Of a DNA stretch of 64,000 nt, positions 34,769-46,525 are shown piece after piece. The DNA is from Neonectria sp. B-13 (Eukaryota > Ascomycota > Sordariomycetes > Hypocreales > Nectriaceae). The position numbers and the translations under genes were made by a program. Under the pieces are notes generated by a model. The model was not told the origin of the DNA and searched no databases. It worked only from the letters and a program-made list of their open reading frames with translations. Location of the stretch: the NCBI GenBank assembly GCA_002682825.1, contig NOKP01000021.1, positions 186,001-250,000 of the forward strand. The letters run 5' to 3'. Each line of letters starts with the position of its first letter. The first letter of the stretch is position 1.

Positions 34769-35490
34769 GTTGGGAACTTATTGCTTGAGGGGGCTATGGA
34801 AAGAGGAAGAGTCAAGGAATTGTCGATAGCTACATGGTAAGCGTGGGATGATGCATATTTAGTAACAGCACTTCCATTGAGATAAATCTGAGATGGTTTT
34901 ACGTACTGTTCCGCCTGTTCCGTGATTTTAACAAACCTCGAAGAATGGCAGCGATCATCCAACCTGTGATCCTTCCTACTTGAATTGTATGCTGGTTAGC
35001 TTCAGTAGAGAGACCCACTTGAGTAATTGGCTCTGAGACACAGGCTAGAAGGTGACCGGGGAAGATCAGCTAACCTCCATCACCGGTTATAGAGCAGCCA
35101 TTTGGTGAATATGCTGCGTGTGTCGACCAAAGGAGAGCTAACGAAGTCTGGAGCCAGCACGATCAAGGAGTGAGACAAGCCCTGAAAACAAAGTGACGAA
35201 TCGACTCTAGTGCTTTCTAATCAATCACCAAAAATAAGTGTCGTAGACAAGGGTGCATCATGGCGCTAAAATCTTACCTCACCATCATTGACAGGTTCCA
35301 ATCCATCTGACGGATGGCTCACCCTCCTCTCCCAATCCCCCGCGACTTACTTTGTATCTCCTTTCTCTGCAAACTTGGGTGTACCGGTACTCATCCTCAA
35401 CCACCTTTCAAGTCCATTGACCGACCTTGGCCAACCAAACCCGTTGCTGCATCACCCTCGACACAGACAGCCGTGTCTGTATCCGAAGCC
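34769..35490. other. Intergenic, 722 bp
   Basis: 3' flank of the dehydrogenase and promoter of the P450. An in-frame upstream extension of the P450 from 35314 looks like UTR. No other gene seen. Confidence 0.5.
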
Positions 35491-37193
35491 ATGGCAGGGA
35501 ACGTCACATCAGCGTCGCAGGGCTTCCTCGCCTTTCTGGCGGACGACTTCAAGCAGTCGAAAACAGGCTACTTGACGGTTATTGCTTTGCTCGTGTCGAC
35601 GATTCTATTGCACAGGTTCTTTTCTCCGTCCACCGACGGCCGCGAGCCCCCTCCGCTTAAATCTAGCATTCCTGTCATTGGACATTTGATTGGGCTCATG
35701 AGGCACCAGGGAGGCTACCTGAACATCCTCTAGTAAGTGCGAGGCGGAAGAAATAATGAGAAGCCCTGAGCTGACACAAAGTGCTTAGCGACGCCACGCG
35801 TAAGCAGATTGCGACTCTGCCCATCCTTAACGGAAAACTATATGTCATATTCGACCCGGCGATAGTTCAATCTGCATATCGCAATAAAAATCTATCCTTC
35901 GAGCCATTTGCGGTAGAGTTTGCGCAGAGGGAGCTCGGGTTCACAAATGAGACATTCAAGATTGTCCGGGAAACCAATCTCGTACCCGACTTCTTTGCCT
36001 CGATCCACCCGGCGATGGCGGGTGCACATCTACATCGAATGAACGCCAGCGCTCTAAACTATGTTTCGGGGCAGCTATATGGCATTGGTGGAGGCGGCAA
36101 GGCCTTGGAAGTCCCAAATCTCTATCTTTGGGTGCGAGACTTGATGACCCTGGCAACCACAGAAGCCCTATACGGGCCTGACAACCCCATCAGGGAACAT
36201 CCCAGCTTGATTGAGGATCTCTGGTAAGAACTATTTTTTATCTTTAACCAGAGTCGAACTAGAAACTGACCACTCGCCAGGGCCTTTGAGGGCGGCCTAC
36301 CCATGCTAATGCTCAACGTTTTCCCGGCCATAACAGCACGAACACCTTACAACGCAAGAGCCAGACTTCAAGCTGCCCTAGGAGAATACTACGGTGCACT
36401 AAAGGATCGCCATGAGAATGCAGCCCAGATCGTGAAGAGCCGAGCAGACGTTCTCCGCAGTTACGACATTCCCAACTCAGAGGTCGGCTATTTTGAGCTT
36501 GCCTTGCTGCACGTCGCGACGGCCAACACCATCCCCACGCTGTTTTGGTTCATGGCCCAGATCTTCACCCGGCCTGGCCTTGTCCTGCGGCTGGTAGAAG
36601 AAGTGTCGCCGATGGCACAACATGGCGCCGACAACGAGGTGACCATTGATATCACCACGTTAGACCAGAAGTGCCCATTGCTCGTCAGCTGTTACCGTGA
36701 GGCCATTCGACTCTCCAACCAAGCTGTGGGGAACCGCAGGGTATTGGAAGACACCACAATCTCGGACGCCAAGGGTAACTCGTATCTTCTGAAAAAGGGT
36801 CTCAATGTGCAAATGTCCGCCGGTCTTCTCCATACCAGGAATGATATCTGGGGCGAAGACGTCCATGAATTCGACCCTGCAAGATTTATCGAGAAAGAGA
36901 ATAGCCAGTCTGAAAAGACGAAGCGGTCAGCGTTTATTCCCTTTGGCGGCGGACGAAATCTCTGCCCCGGGCGCAATTTTGCTTTCGCTGAGAACCTGGG
37001 CTTTGTGGCCTCTCTACTCTTGGGCTTTGACATTCTCCCACTTGACGACACCTCTGATTTCAAGGCCCCCGTCATGAATAAATGCAGCTTCTCTGAAGCG
37101 GCAGCCAAGCCGGAGAAGAATGGTGCAGGATTTGGGGTCAGGATGCAGAAAAAGAAGGGCTGGGAGTCGACAAAATGGCTGTTTGTATCTTAG
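35491..37193 (+). CDS. Cytochrome P450 monooxygenase
   Basis: Three exons with introns near 35732-35808 and 36224-36280. The start MAGNVTSASQ precedes a single membrane anchor (GYLTVIALLVSTILLHRFF) and the proline-rich hinge REPPPLKSSIPVIGHLIG. The ExxR motif is in SCYREAIRLSN, the PERF-equivalent region is EFDPARFIEK, and the haem-binding signature is FGGGRNLCPGRNFA with its cysteine. The I-helix region (ALLHVATANTIPTLFWFMAQ) lacks the usual acid-threonine pair and has A-T-A-N-T, a feature of P450s related to CYP7/CYP8 or prostacyclin-synthase-like groups. Substrate is unknown. The ATG at 35491 gives a normal ER anchor. The neighbouring inositol-type dehydrogenase and Zn2Cys6 gene are on the same strand, but no scaffold-building enzyme is present. 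Confidence 0.92.
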
Positions 37194-38710
37194 TGGCAGG
37201 ATCCTCGGTTTCTTGCTGAGGAAAGCTATCAGGCTATGAGTAACTTAGCAAAACGGGTGCAGCGTGGTTCGAAGTCTTGCAGCAACAGGTCAAACATAAT
37301 GAAATTACTAGTTAGCTCAATGCTCTTTCGAGCTGAAGTTAGATGTTATTGCGAGAATAAAGGCCACACCGACTTGTGATTCTTCCGATGTGAGTGTCCG
37401 GACGTTTTACCCCAACCTCATAATGCCAACGACATCATAAAGTGCTGTCCTCTCGAGGCTTCCCAATACTGGGAACCTAGCACGTCAAACTCGGAAGTCG
37501 AGCCCTAAATTGCTTTTGATCGTCCGTATGAATATCATCTAGACGAGATACCAAGATCACAACAGCTATTTAAACGCATTCACGGAAAGGAATAGAATAG
37601 AAGGTACTAATCACGTCGTATATATAGGGGGTTATTCCCTCTGTGGCTGAAATAGCCCATCCCTTTGTTTTCTAAGATTATTCTGTTCTTTTGATCTGTC
37701 TTACCGAAAGACTCCAAGGACACTGGTAGCGACACCATTCAACGACACCACGCAGCGCCATGATTGCTATTGCATGGACTCAAATGGGAGTCCGTTATGA
37801 GCTCAAGTTTTCTAATCGCTTAATTGTAAATTTGAGTGCAATGAATTGATATGCTTGAGGCTATTCCAGGTGCTGAGACCAGAAGGTCCGGTCGTACTCT
37901 CTGGGTACTTCAGACACACAAGCAGCTACCCCTTAACAAAGGTGATATTGATCGTGCGTTCTTCGATAAATTGGACTCCGGTGAACTAGGCAATCGTAAC
38001 GAGCAATCTATGCCACGACTCTCTCCTCCTCATTCGGTCATTAGGCAGGCGGGAGCAGCCTCTACAATGTGAGTTTTCAGTGTCGCATAGACTTGTAGGA
38101 ATAGAGAGTATGACTAATAACTGTGAAACTTAGGCAAGGACTTATATCCTCGGTAAGATGGACGCAATATTCAAGGCGTTGGTGAGGCCAAATGGGGAAT
38201 ACGATTGTGTGCAACCGAGATTGATCCTATGGCCATCATCAAGCGTGGACGCTTTGCGAGATTTGCAGACCGGGAGAGTACATGTCAAGGGGTTTCTCCC
38301 CGAGACGCGGAGAAACGTAGAGTAGGCGGTATGGGGTGAGACTAGGACAAGTTCAATGAGATAGATCCACGAAAAAGACACTCTCAATCATCTCCTTTCG
38401 GTCCCTCAGGGCTCTCATCATTTTCCCCCTCGGTGTCCTTGTCGATCAATGTGACAAACGTATCACCCAACTCGTTATCCTGTAACACATGAAACGCAGT
38501 ATCGCCCTCTGCCACAGCGTTCTTCTTCACGTCCATCTCACCTTCAGGGTCACCGAAAGTCTCTTTTGCGGTGTGTGAGTAATATACCTACTTTCAATTA
38601 TATTAAGCCAGGCTATTAGGGAAAACCGTTAAGTACTTAAAGCACTATTCTTCTATCTACTAACAAGGCCGAGTATGCAGCCTTGGAGTTATCACAAAAC
38701 AGACCTTAAT
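37194..38710. other. Gene-poor stretch with possible orphan exons
   Basis: The plus strand has a 73-codon frame at 37851-38072 (ends QAGAASTM) and MDAIFKALVRPNGEYDC near 38160, separated by intron-like sequence. The minus strand has an exon-like open piece 38584-38393 (YYSHTAKETFGDPEGEM, then an acidic tail ending PEGPKGDD). I recognise none of them. They may be remnants or an unannotated small gene. Confidence 0.3.
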
Positions 38711-39286
38711 TTAACGTGAAGCTGGTACGCCTTGCATATCGCCAAGGTCCTCTACAAGCATCTTCCCATCCACTAGTAATGACGCGTCTAGTAGAATATA
38801 CAACATCCTAGCCCAGGACTGATCATGGTTAATCCATTGATGCATAGTGCCTCGCTGGACTAAAATATCCCCAACCTTGAGAAGCCGTGTTTCGCCTGAA
38901 TCTAACAGGCACTCCATCTCCCCGAAGAGGACTATAGCAAAGTCACAGCTGACAGTGCGATGCATTGGCGATCTGGCTTTGGGCGGGTAGTTGACATATC
39001 GTAAGATGCTGCCCCCCTGTTTGACAAGGCCGCTTTGCCTGCGTTTGTTGTAGCTGGACGTCATTTCGGCAAGATCCTGGTTGTTGGTCAGGCGCACTGG
39101 AACTGACGAAGTGGCATAGCCAAGACCGAAGGCGGCAGGGTCATCTTCAGGCCCAACAGGCCAGAAGTCGACAGGCTCTGGGAGTTGTGTTGAGTAGACT
39201 GCTTTGCCATCTGGACTATGCGTCGTGATAAAACGGCGCTGCTGGGGCAGCGGGTTGCTGGACCCTTTACGTTCTGATAATGTCAT
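38711..39286 (-). CDS. Cupin-domain protein
   Basis: Single exon from ATG 39286, about 191 residues. The longer upstream frame to 39616 is rejected because it includes an untypical hydrophobic stretch. The cupin barrel shows SPMHRTVSCDFAIVLFGEMECLLDSGE (cupin motif 1, with a single histidine before R-T-V-S) and GDILVQRGTMHQWIN (motif 2, with histidine). Fungal proteins of this type, with G-x-R-F-I-T-T-H at the start, occur in aromatic or secondary-metabolite pathways as decarboxylases, isomerases or dioxygenase-like enzymes. The reduced metal-ligand set leaves catalysis uncertain. It is divergent from an FAH-family gene with which it shares a 417-bp promoter carrying palindromes. Confidence 0.88.
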   Translation of the reverse strand: MTLSERKGSSNPLPQQRRFITTHSPDGKAVYSTQLPEPVDFWPVGPEDDPAAFGLGYATSSVPVRLTNNQDLAEMTSSYNKRRQSGLVKQGGSILRYVNYPPKARSPMHRTVSCDFAIVLFGEMECLLDSGETRLLKVGDILVQRGTMHQWINHDQSWARMLYILLDASLLVDGKMLVEDLGDMQGVPASR

Positions 39287-39462
39287 TGTAGTAAAGGATG
39301 AGAGTTGATGGCTTGAATGGAGTTGTGAGAGATTGAACGACACAGAAAAGAGATAAAAAATACAGGGGCTAATAAAACCAAGGAAGCATAAGAGGGTGTG
39401 GTTCTTGTATTTCAACGTATGGGGTGGTCTATTAGCTTTAACTAATCGAGCCACTAATTCGC

Positions 39463-39481
39463 TCCGACTTGGTCGGACCGA
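39463..39481. promoter_or_regulatory. Overlapping CGG palindromes in cupin/FAH divergent promoter
   Basis: TCCGACTTGGTCGGA (39463-39477) is a perfect inverted repeat with a 3-nt centre. It overlaps TCGGACCGA (39473-39481), a perfect CGG-N-CCG palindrome. TCGG-N-CCGA recurs twice in the MFS/Zn2Cys6 divergent promoter at 43976 and 44019. This suggests one regulator for the four genes (inference). Confidence 0.55.
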
Positions 39482-39703
39482 GTACAGCCCCGCCCCGACT
39501 GTGTAACTCAGCTTCGGGCCGTATACATTGGCCAGAGGATGATTGGATTCAGGGGCTCTCTTTGACCACGTTAAAGTCATCAGGGATCTCGGGGGGATAG
39601 ATGGCCCAACTGACATTCATAGTACCCAAAGTGCAAGGGTCACCGCGGTCACTCAACAGCGAAGTATCTAAAAACGACCAAATCGCTTCAAGCTGCGCTT
39701 AGA

Positions 39704-41254
39704 ATGAGTCCCTGGCCAATTAAAGTCCCGCATAGCAGTCCATTCACACGCGACAACATACCCTTTGGAGTATTTAGCACCTCACAACAGGTATGTCATA
39801 TGGAACATCACACAGCTTGTCGGTTGTTGTTGTATGTAAATATACGATAAACTAACAATGCCATGTCCCGCAGCCACATAGGCGTGTTGGGGTCGCTATC
39901 GGTGAAGCCATACTTGATCTCTCAATCCTTGAGCGATGTGGCTGGCTTGACGCGTGCCTGATCGGCGACCAGGATAGCCATGCTCCCGATTCCATATTTG
40001 GACAAGAAACCCTCAACAAATTTGCCAGCCTTGCCGCCCTGACGCGCCGGCGTGTACGTCAGACCATTATCGACTGGCTGGGAGATCCACGTTCCCCCCT
40101 ATTTGAGGACGGTCCCTTCGAGACGGATGTCGTTGTTGCTATGAAGGACGCGAGTATGCACCTTCCATTCACTATAGGTGGATTCACGGACTTTATGTGC
40201 GCCGATGTCCACGTCAAGAACGCACGTAGCTTTACAAGCCATATTTACCTCCCAAGGGCGTTGAACTGACCTGATAACAGTGCAGCAGGCTTTCAGGGGC
40301 AAAAGCGCCCCCAGGCCATTACGCCATGCCACTAGGCTACAACAGTCGAGCATCCTCTGTCATTGTTTCTGACAAGCCTATTCATCGGCCGCGAGGAATC
40401 ATCCCTACCGGGGAAACTAGCAGGTACACCTTCGCCCCTAGTCGCCAGATGGATTACGAAGCGGAAATGGGTGTTTTCATATCAAAACCTGTTCCCGACG
40501 GTGAGACTATAACGGCTGACGAGGCTGAGGACCATATTTTCGGGTTTGTCATCCTCAACGACTGGTCCGCGAGAGATGCCCAATTCGCTGAGATGACGCC
40601 TCTTGGGCCGTTTAACAGCAAGGCGTTTGCCACCAGTATATCTCCCTGGGTCGTTACTCTCGATGCCCTGCGAAATGCTAGGTGCGCATCCTCGGCAGCC
40701 GAGCTGACAACCGGGGGCTCGACCCAGGCTGCCCACCTACGCCATGCGGACTCCAAGTCTACGTGGAATATGCAGATAGAAGTATCCGTGTATAGTATGT
40801 CTCTAGGATGGCTTCGGGGCCAACATAGATCACTGACAGTGGCCAGGGCCGAGCTCAGCGAGCCAACCTCTGTTGACGTCGCGGTCAAATCTGCGCGATC
40901 TTCGTTGGTCACCTGGCCAAATGCTCGCGCACCTGGCATCATCCGGCTGCGGACTGCGGACTGGTGATCTCATCGGGACCGGAACGATATCATCCCCGGT
41001 ATTTTTACGTGATCTTACAGCCTGTATTTGCCGTTTTTGCTGATAATATGCAGGGCGACTCTCACTCCCTTCGCACATTAGGCTGTCTCTTTGAGCTAAC
41101 GGAGGGTGGAAAGCTTGCTGTAGGAGATTGTGAAAGGGAAAAAGTAACCTGGCTTGAGGATGGAGACGAAGTATTGATGACTATGAAGGCAGGTGAAGGC
41201 GGAGTTGGATTAGGGACACTTAGAAGCCGACTTCTGGGGCCTCGGTTGTCCTGA
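39704..41254 (+). CDS. Fumarylacetoacetate hydrolase-family enzyme
   Basis: Five exons. MSPWPIKVPHSSPFTRDNIPFGVFSTSQQ is spliced to PHRRVGVAIGEAILDLSIL, then FTIGGFTDFMCADVHVKN. After an intron comes CSRLSGAKAPPGHYAMPLGYNSRASSVIVS, the FAH active-site region. The metal and catalytic parts follow: YEAEMGVFI with its glutamates, HIFGFVILNDWSARDAQ, and SISPWVVTLDAL. After an intron near 40797 come SRSNLRDLRWSPGQMLAHLASSGCGLRTGDLIGTGTIS and, in the last exon, WLEDGDEVLM. It is closer to true fumarylacetoacetase than to the small bacterial hydrolases, because it has the N-terminal SH3-like part. It should hydrolyse a C-C bond of a 3-oxo acid. The donor after VKN is GCACGT, so this is a possible GC-AG intron. 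Confidence 0.87.
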
Positions 41255-41782
41255 AAGTTCTAGGTGCATGGTCGTCGAGCAGTGCCGGATTTCCTAGAGT
41301 AAAATGAGAAGTTTTGTTGACATTGACCTAGAAGCTCTTCAAGTACAATGGTGATAACAGTCTACCGCCTCGAATATGAGCTAGATGCGAATGGCGGGAT
41401 AATTACGCAGACTCAATAGAGACGAGCGTTTATCGCTAATTTTCAACGCTTTACTCGTCGAAACCTAGGTGCGCTAGATCATTTCAAGGGAGTTGTGTTG
41501 GAAATAAGTACGAGACTGTAAATGTCTTTAGGGAGGTGATGGCCACTCGCGTAACAAAATGTAGGCTTTAAAGACAAACTAGCTAATATTTCAAGTTAAT
41601 CACCGAGAAAAAGATGGAAACGAGCAGTCCGGAGACTACCAAGGCTTGCAGTTGGTTGGTCAAGTCAAGTTTGAGCCTGTTTGATGCGACGGGCGATATT
41701 ATCTGCAAAGCTAATCCTAACACAACCTGCCAAGCAATAAAACCAAAGCCAAGCCTAGTTCCAACATCTAGCTTCCTTAAAG
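41255..41782. other. Convergent 3' flanks, 528 bp
   Basis: No gene seen between the FAH gene (plus) and the MFS gene (minus). The 67-codon frame at 41583-41786 is antisense noise. Confidence 0.5.
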
Positions 41783-43653
41783 TCACTTCATCCAGCGCAA
41801 CGACCTCATGGCCTTCCGAATCCGCCCGTTGACAAAGTAAAGTGGAACCAAGAAAGACGAGATGAGGAAGAGAATGCCACCAAGCATGACATGGGTCCTA
41901 ACAAAGCCCATGTTGGCTATCCAGGCATTGAACGAGTTGCCGTAGCCAAAAGCCACGGCATTCCTGCCTCCGCATGTCAAGACGATGGCTGGGCCGGACA
42001 TGTGTGGGAGCAGTTCTCCAAGCCACATGCCAGTCAAGGCAGATATGGCACAGAATCCACAGTAGAAAAAGGCGAAGGCAGCATGCACCCCAACCCAGCT
42101 GTACTTTTCCGGATAGGCGCCGACGACGCCATACAGGGCCAGACCCGCAAATGCCAGGATGCTTGGAAGGATAAAGTTGGGGAGGATGTGCTCAGGCTCG
42201 CGAATACCCTTGTTCCGACGTGTCAGGAAGCTGCTGATGGGTTCCGCCAAGGCGCCGAGGACGAGGGCAGCCAGTGACCCAATTGCGGAGCCGACCTGCA
42301 CCGTGCCGACGGTCGAAGGAGAGAAGTGCCACGGTGCCATCTCAAGGCGCTGGCTGTATGTGAGGCTGAGAACGACGATTCCCCCAAACAGGATACTGTT
42401 GAGGGCCAAGACCCACAGCGTTCCGGGAATGAGGAGACAGAGGAAGATGTCCCTGTATGCGCGGATGAAGCGACCAAAGGGCCCCGGGCGCTGAAGATGT
42501 ATGGGGGCAAACTGGTGGTAGTAGGACTTGTGGGTGGGTGCCTGCCCATTGTTACTGTCGCAGTCGCCGACGGTGAAGCCTGCGACCCTGGCTTCGTCGG
42601 CACTGGCAAAGGTTCGATGTGTTCCGTAAGTGTCGGTGACATGGATCTGGCCTCTCAACGATGCGGCACGACGATGGAATAGCGTCTCGGGAACGCACAA
42701 GGTGACCAGAACAAGGGAAAAGGCGACGAATGCCGCCCAGAACCAATATGACACACGCCAGTTGCCGTGGGCGTGGTCAACGACGAATGGCACGGCCACC
42801 AGAAGCAAGCATGCGCCAACCGCCGTCGTAGTCCAGTAAGCCATGAGGCGGGCGCCGCGTCTGTGGAGGAAGGATATATCCAAGACAATAATGGGTAGCT
42901 ATCGGTTGCATGGTCAGCTGCCATTGTAATTTCTAATTCCTACCCATTGCAGCAGAAGGACTTGGAGATTAGAGATCAATGGGCAGATCGGAGGATGAAG
43001 GGAGGCTCGAGAGGGATAGGCCTCCAGGCTAGGAGGATGAATTGGATTCTCAGACTTGCGAAAAACACCAGCTACTCACCAAACAGTCTGCAACGCCAGC
43101 CGTCAGACCTTGGAGGCATCGTGCTCCAAGGTGAGACTCGAACGAGGTGGACTTGGCGGCCCAGATGACGGCGCCAAGGAGGATGAGATTGCTCATGAGG
43201 AAGACGCCTCGACGGCCCAAGGCCATGGATAGCGGGACGAACAAGAAGTTGCCAAGACCCATGCAAAGCGACGGATAGCTCGCAAGGTCGACGATACGAG
43301 CAGGATCAAACGTCTTTGTACATAGGTCAGTGACGGCTTGCGAAGGCCGTGGACCTGAGGACTCGGGGAGAAGAGCTTACACCGTGCGTCTGAGCCATGT
43401 ACTCGGGGACGAGGCTGCCGAAGAATAGGGGCGCGGACTGCACCACGCCAAATCCGGCCATGCCATAAATACCGACTGCGGCGAGGATCAAGCGCTGGCG
43501 CCAGACGCCGAAGTTGAGCGGATCATTGGGGTCCGATGATGGGACAGGCAGGTTGCGCATGTGGCCATCTTCGTCGTAGAGCACCGTGTCGAGGTTGTCC
43601 TCGACCAAGACGGTCTCGCCCAAGGCCTCACTTTTCTGCTCCAGGTCTACCAT
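41783..43653 (-). CDS. Major facilitator superfamily transporter (HOL/DHA1-like)
   Basis: Three exons. ATG 43653 opens with an acidic hydrophilic region (MVDLEQKSEALGETVLVED), then LNFGVWRQRLILAAVGIYGMAG starts the first membrane segment. After an intron near 43310-43380, TFDPARIVDLASYPSLCMGLGN leads to FVPLSMALGRRGVFLMSN, the MFS motif A region. A 181-nt intron (42899-43079) separates GLTAGVADCL from LPIIVLDISFLHRRGARL. The long last exon carries the central loop and six C-terminal segments, ending VNGRIRKAMRSLRWMK. The D-P-N-D-P-L-N-F/W start is typical of fungal HOL3/DHA1-like exporters and importers. It is divergent from a Zn2Cys6 gene and near the cupin/FAH pair, consistent with uptake or export of that pathway's acid (inference). 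Confidence 0.88.
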
Positions 43654-43975
43654 TTGGGTGTCGTTCCGTGTGCAACGTGAGGATAAATTTACAGTGCAGA
43701 TAGAGAAATCGCGAGGGGCTGGTGATAATGGGCTGTATGGGGGACTGACTGAGCATCTATATACTGGAGTATATGTTTGACTTGATGCCACGGAGAGGGA
43801 AGGCGATATTGCGGGTGACCCCAGAGTGCTGTGTCGACAGATCTAGATCTAGTTAATTACCCCACGGGGAGAGCCGGGGATCATGTGCCGGTCGTGTCGG
43901 TCCATGTCTGTGCCATAGTGTATGGAGAGGTCAAGGTCTCAAGCGGCCGGGTCGTCTATAGGGAACCGGAGACCA

Positions 43976-44027
43976 TCGGCCCGACTCCGCTCCCCGAACT
44001 GGACCCTGAATCAGACGGTCGGCCCGA
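43976..44027. promoter_or_regulatory. Two TCGGCCCGA palindromes in MFS/Zn2Cys6 divergent promoter
   Basis: TCGGCCCGA occurs at 43976-43984 and 44019-44027. The flanks make a larger inverted repeat: CCATCGGCCCGAC faces GTCGGCCCGATGG with one central mismatch. The core TCGG-N-CCGA matches the site at 39473. Confidence 0.55.
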
Positions 44028-44145
44028 TGGTAGCACCTCTGAGTTCAAACCTCGCCCGAACGCAACCTGTTACTTCTCTGCTTCCCTTTTTCCTCTTCCT
44101 CACCGCCTTCGCTCGGCCGAAGGCCGAATCAGCATCCCGAAAGCA

Positions 44146-46525
44146 ATGAACCAAGGCACTCCCTCGGTCGCGTGCCTGCGATGTCGCAAGCAAAAGGTTC
44201 GGCCGACTGCCTTCAGGGCTCCAACCATCCAGGCGGCTAGCCCGCGACTCTCCGCTGACACCCAGACAAGCTTAGATGCACCCGCGAGCACCCGGTCTGT
44301 CGGCGCTGTGAACGGGGAAAGGGCCAATGTGTCTACCCTCCTCCCCCCGACCGGAAGAGGCTTGCGCTAGAGCGCGCTCTAGAGAGGGCGGCCTCCGTGC
44401 CTAGGTCCAATTTGTCACCATCCCGCGAGCATCTTCCCCAAACCCTCGAGGCCTCGCTCATCACAGGACACGGCGACAATGCTACCGCGCGCACTCAACC
44501 GCCTTTTAGACCGCCCTTGAGACCGCCCTTGCCAGCCCGCGAGTCGTCGGTGACCCCTGACCAGTGGCCAGGGGTGAGCCTTTCGAGCGAAGTTTCTCTG
44601 TTTCTCACTGAGATATATTTCGAGAGGCACTATGAAGCCGATTTGCTGTTCTGCAAGCAACGTTTCCTCAGAGACTACATTGCAGGGGCGCTTCCGAGCT
44701 ATGTGTCCCTGGCCGTGTTTGCTTTCGCATCCTTGTAGGGCCCTTGCTGGAACAAGACTGCGCCAACTTGCTAACATGCTTCCCAGGTTCCTCACCCACG
44801 TGCCTGGCGGATTGACACATGGAGAAATTGGTCTTTGTGAAATCTCCCAAGCAGATTGGCTTGTGATAGGGGAGCGATGGGGTGAACAAGCCAGTCAGGC
44901 AGCTCTGATGCAGGCAGACAAGCCATGCCTTGAGCAAGTTCAAGCCTATCAAACCCTAGCTTTGTTCTGGTTCGCCAAGTCTGAAACAATGAGGACGAAT
45001 ATGCACACAGGTAAATTACGTATCCGTCTGCCATAGCAACCGTCTTTGAGCTGCCACGTTGACACAGCACATCCTCGCGTGCCACAGGCATTGCTCATCG
45101 AACTTGCCGCTTGTTAAAATTCGGTCAAGTCAACAAAGACAGGCTGGAAACCCGCAGCATCGATCGAGAGCTCAAGCTTGGTTGCTTCTGGGCCTGCTGG
45201 CTCACCAAGTGTGCAAGCCACCAAAATGCGCGTTTCCAGAAGAGTTGCTGGGCCGACGTAGCTGGCTGTCCCTTGCCACTGGACAACGCTGAAGGGTCTG
45301 TACTGGGATTTACTCACTGTGTTGATGGGGGCGGCTCGATCCTCGAGATTGGAGGCAGTAGCCGTGGCCTCAAGTTGGGCTTCAATGCGGCCTTGGTTGT
45401 CACCCAAGGGCTCTGGTAAGCCCATATCCCGTGTCTAGCTACGTTGAAACTTACTCTTGACAGGTGGCAAGTACAGCAATTTGTTCAGTCCCTTCAGCAG
45501 GGCGATCGTAGCCTGTCTAACTGGTCTTCCGAAATGGTACTCCTTGATCAAAGACTGGAAAGCCTCTACGACTGGATGGATGCCTCGCTTATATACGACC
45601 TAAGCAGCGGAGGCACTAAAAACAACCCCATGCATTTGGCCCGCTTGTTTTCCTTGAACTATCTATATCACCTCTGCGTCTCCTACCTGCACTCCTCGTT
45701 AATCCCGGTTCTTTCCTGCAGCATGCACACTCCAGACATTTCACGCAGCGTGCTACGGCTCGCTGCTGAGCAAGCATTGAAACACTCCACCACTATGGTG
45801 AACATGACGGAACACTTTTTCGCGCGAAAAACGGCCATGTCCAAATTGTGGCCAATAGTTGGATATGGGGCATATGTGTGCGCAGCTATCCAACTGCGCT
45901 ATTCCCTCGCCCTGCACAATCTAACCGACGAGCGACTTGAGCGTGCCAAGGTGCACCTTAAGCTTGTTTACGAGCTCAAGAAATACTGGAAGACTCTGCA
46001 GCCACTTGTATACTCTCCTAAATCGCTGCCCTTTTGCTACCCTTTTCTGACCAATAGTAGCATGCCGACATGGAGCGGCAATTTTCTCAAGCTGAGGCTG
46101 TCATATCGAGGCAGGAGAGCTGTCACCCGAGAAAACGCAACTCTGACGATGACGTTGTGTGTCTTACCGACACACTCAACGCGCCACTATCTTCTAAGTA
46201 TATTTCCACGTATGTCAGCGATGATGGGAAGGTGAAATTGCAGCATGAAGACACGCCGCCAGATGGCCTTCCACTCCCTTCAGGAAATCCACGCGCTTCT
46301 GAGGTCTGTTTTGGGACAGACGACTTCCAAATGTCCGGTTTCTCTGGCATCACAGAAGAAACAGCCACGGATAGTGATGGTGCTGCCTTTAAATCTGTTG
46401 ACAGCGCCTTCGAGGTTGATGTTTTAGCAGCGGGAGAAGAGAGCACTTGGTGGAGCCAAGATCCAGATTTGTTAGACGAGGTTTTTGATAGTGGGTTTTG
46501 TGTAGTAGACGAATTGGGATTTTAA
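44146..46525 (+). CDS. Zn2Cys6 transcription factor of the cupin/FAH/MFS block
   Basis: ATG 44146 begins MNQGTPSVACLRCRKQK. An intron interrupts the zinc cluster, and the next exon continues LRCTREHPVCRRC, then six residues to the last cysteine and VYPPPPDRKRL. Cysteine spacing is C-x2-C-x6-C-x6-C-x2-C-x6-C. The fungal_trans body follows in several exons: LFLTEIYFERHYEADLLFCK, LPSYVSLAVFAFASL, FLTHVPGG, ADKPCLEQVQAYQTLALFWFA, IDRELKLGCFWACWLTKC, SMHTPDISRSVLRLAAEQALKHS and VHLKLVYELKKYWKTLQPL. The last exon starts HADMERQFSQAEA and ends in an acidic tail (VFDSGFCVVDELGF) that could activate transcription. Introns lie near 44198-44275, 44738-44785, 45010-45085, 45416-45464 and 46011-46062. Divergent arrangement with the transporter and shared palindromes make it the likely local regulator. 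Confidence 0.85.

Noticed and set aside
36484..36491. TCGGCTAT octamer in the P450 gene (also at 51351 and 54479)
   Set aside because: All three are inside coding or former coding sequence; this background matches random expectation.
39287..39616. N-terminal extension of the cupin gene with a hydrophobic stretch
   Set aside because: The extension overlaps the divergent promoter and its palindromes and has no family similarity; ATG 39286 gives a normal protein.
43125..43150. tRNA T-arm-like word (GTTCGAGTC on the minus strand)
   Set aside because: It lies within a clear MFS exon (SFESHLGARC), and no acceptor stem or other arms match.
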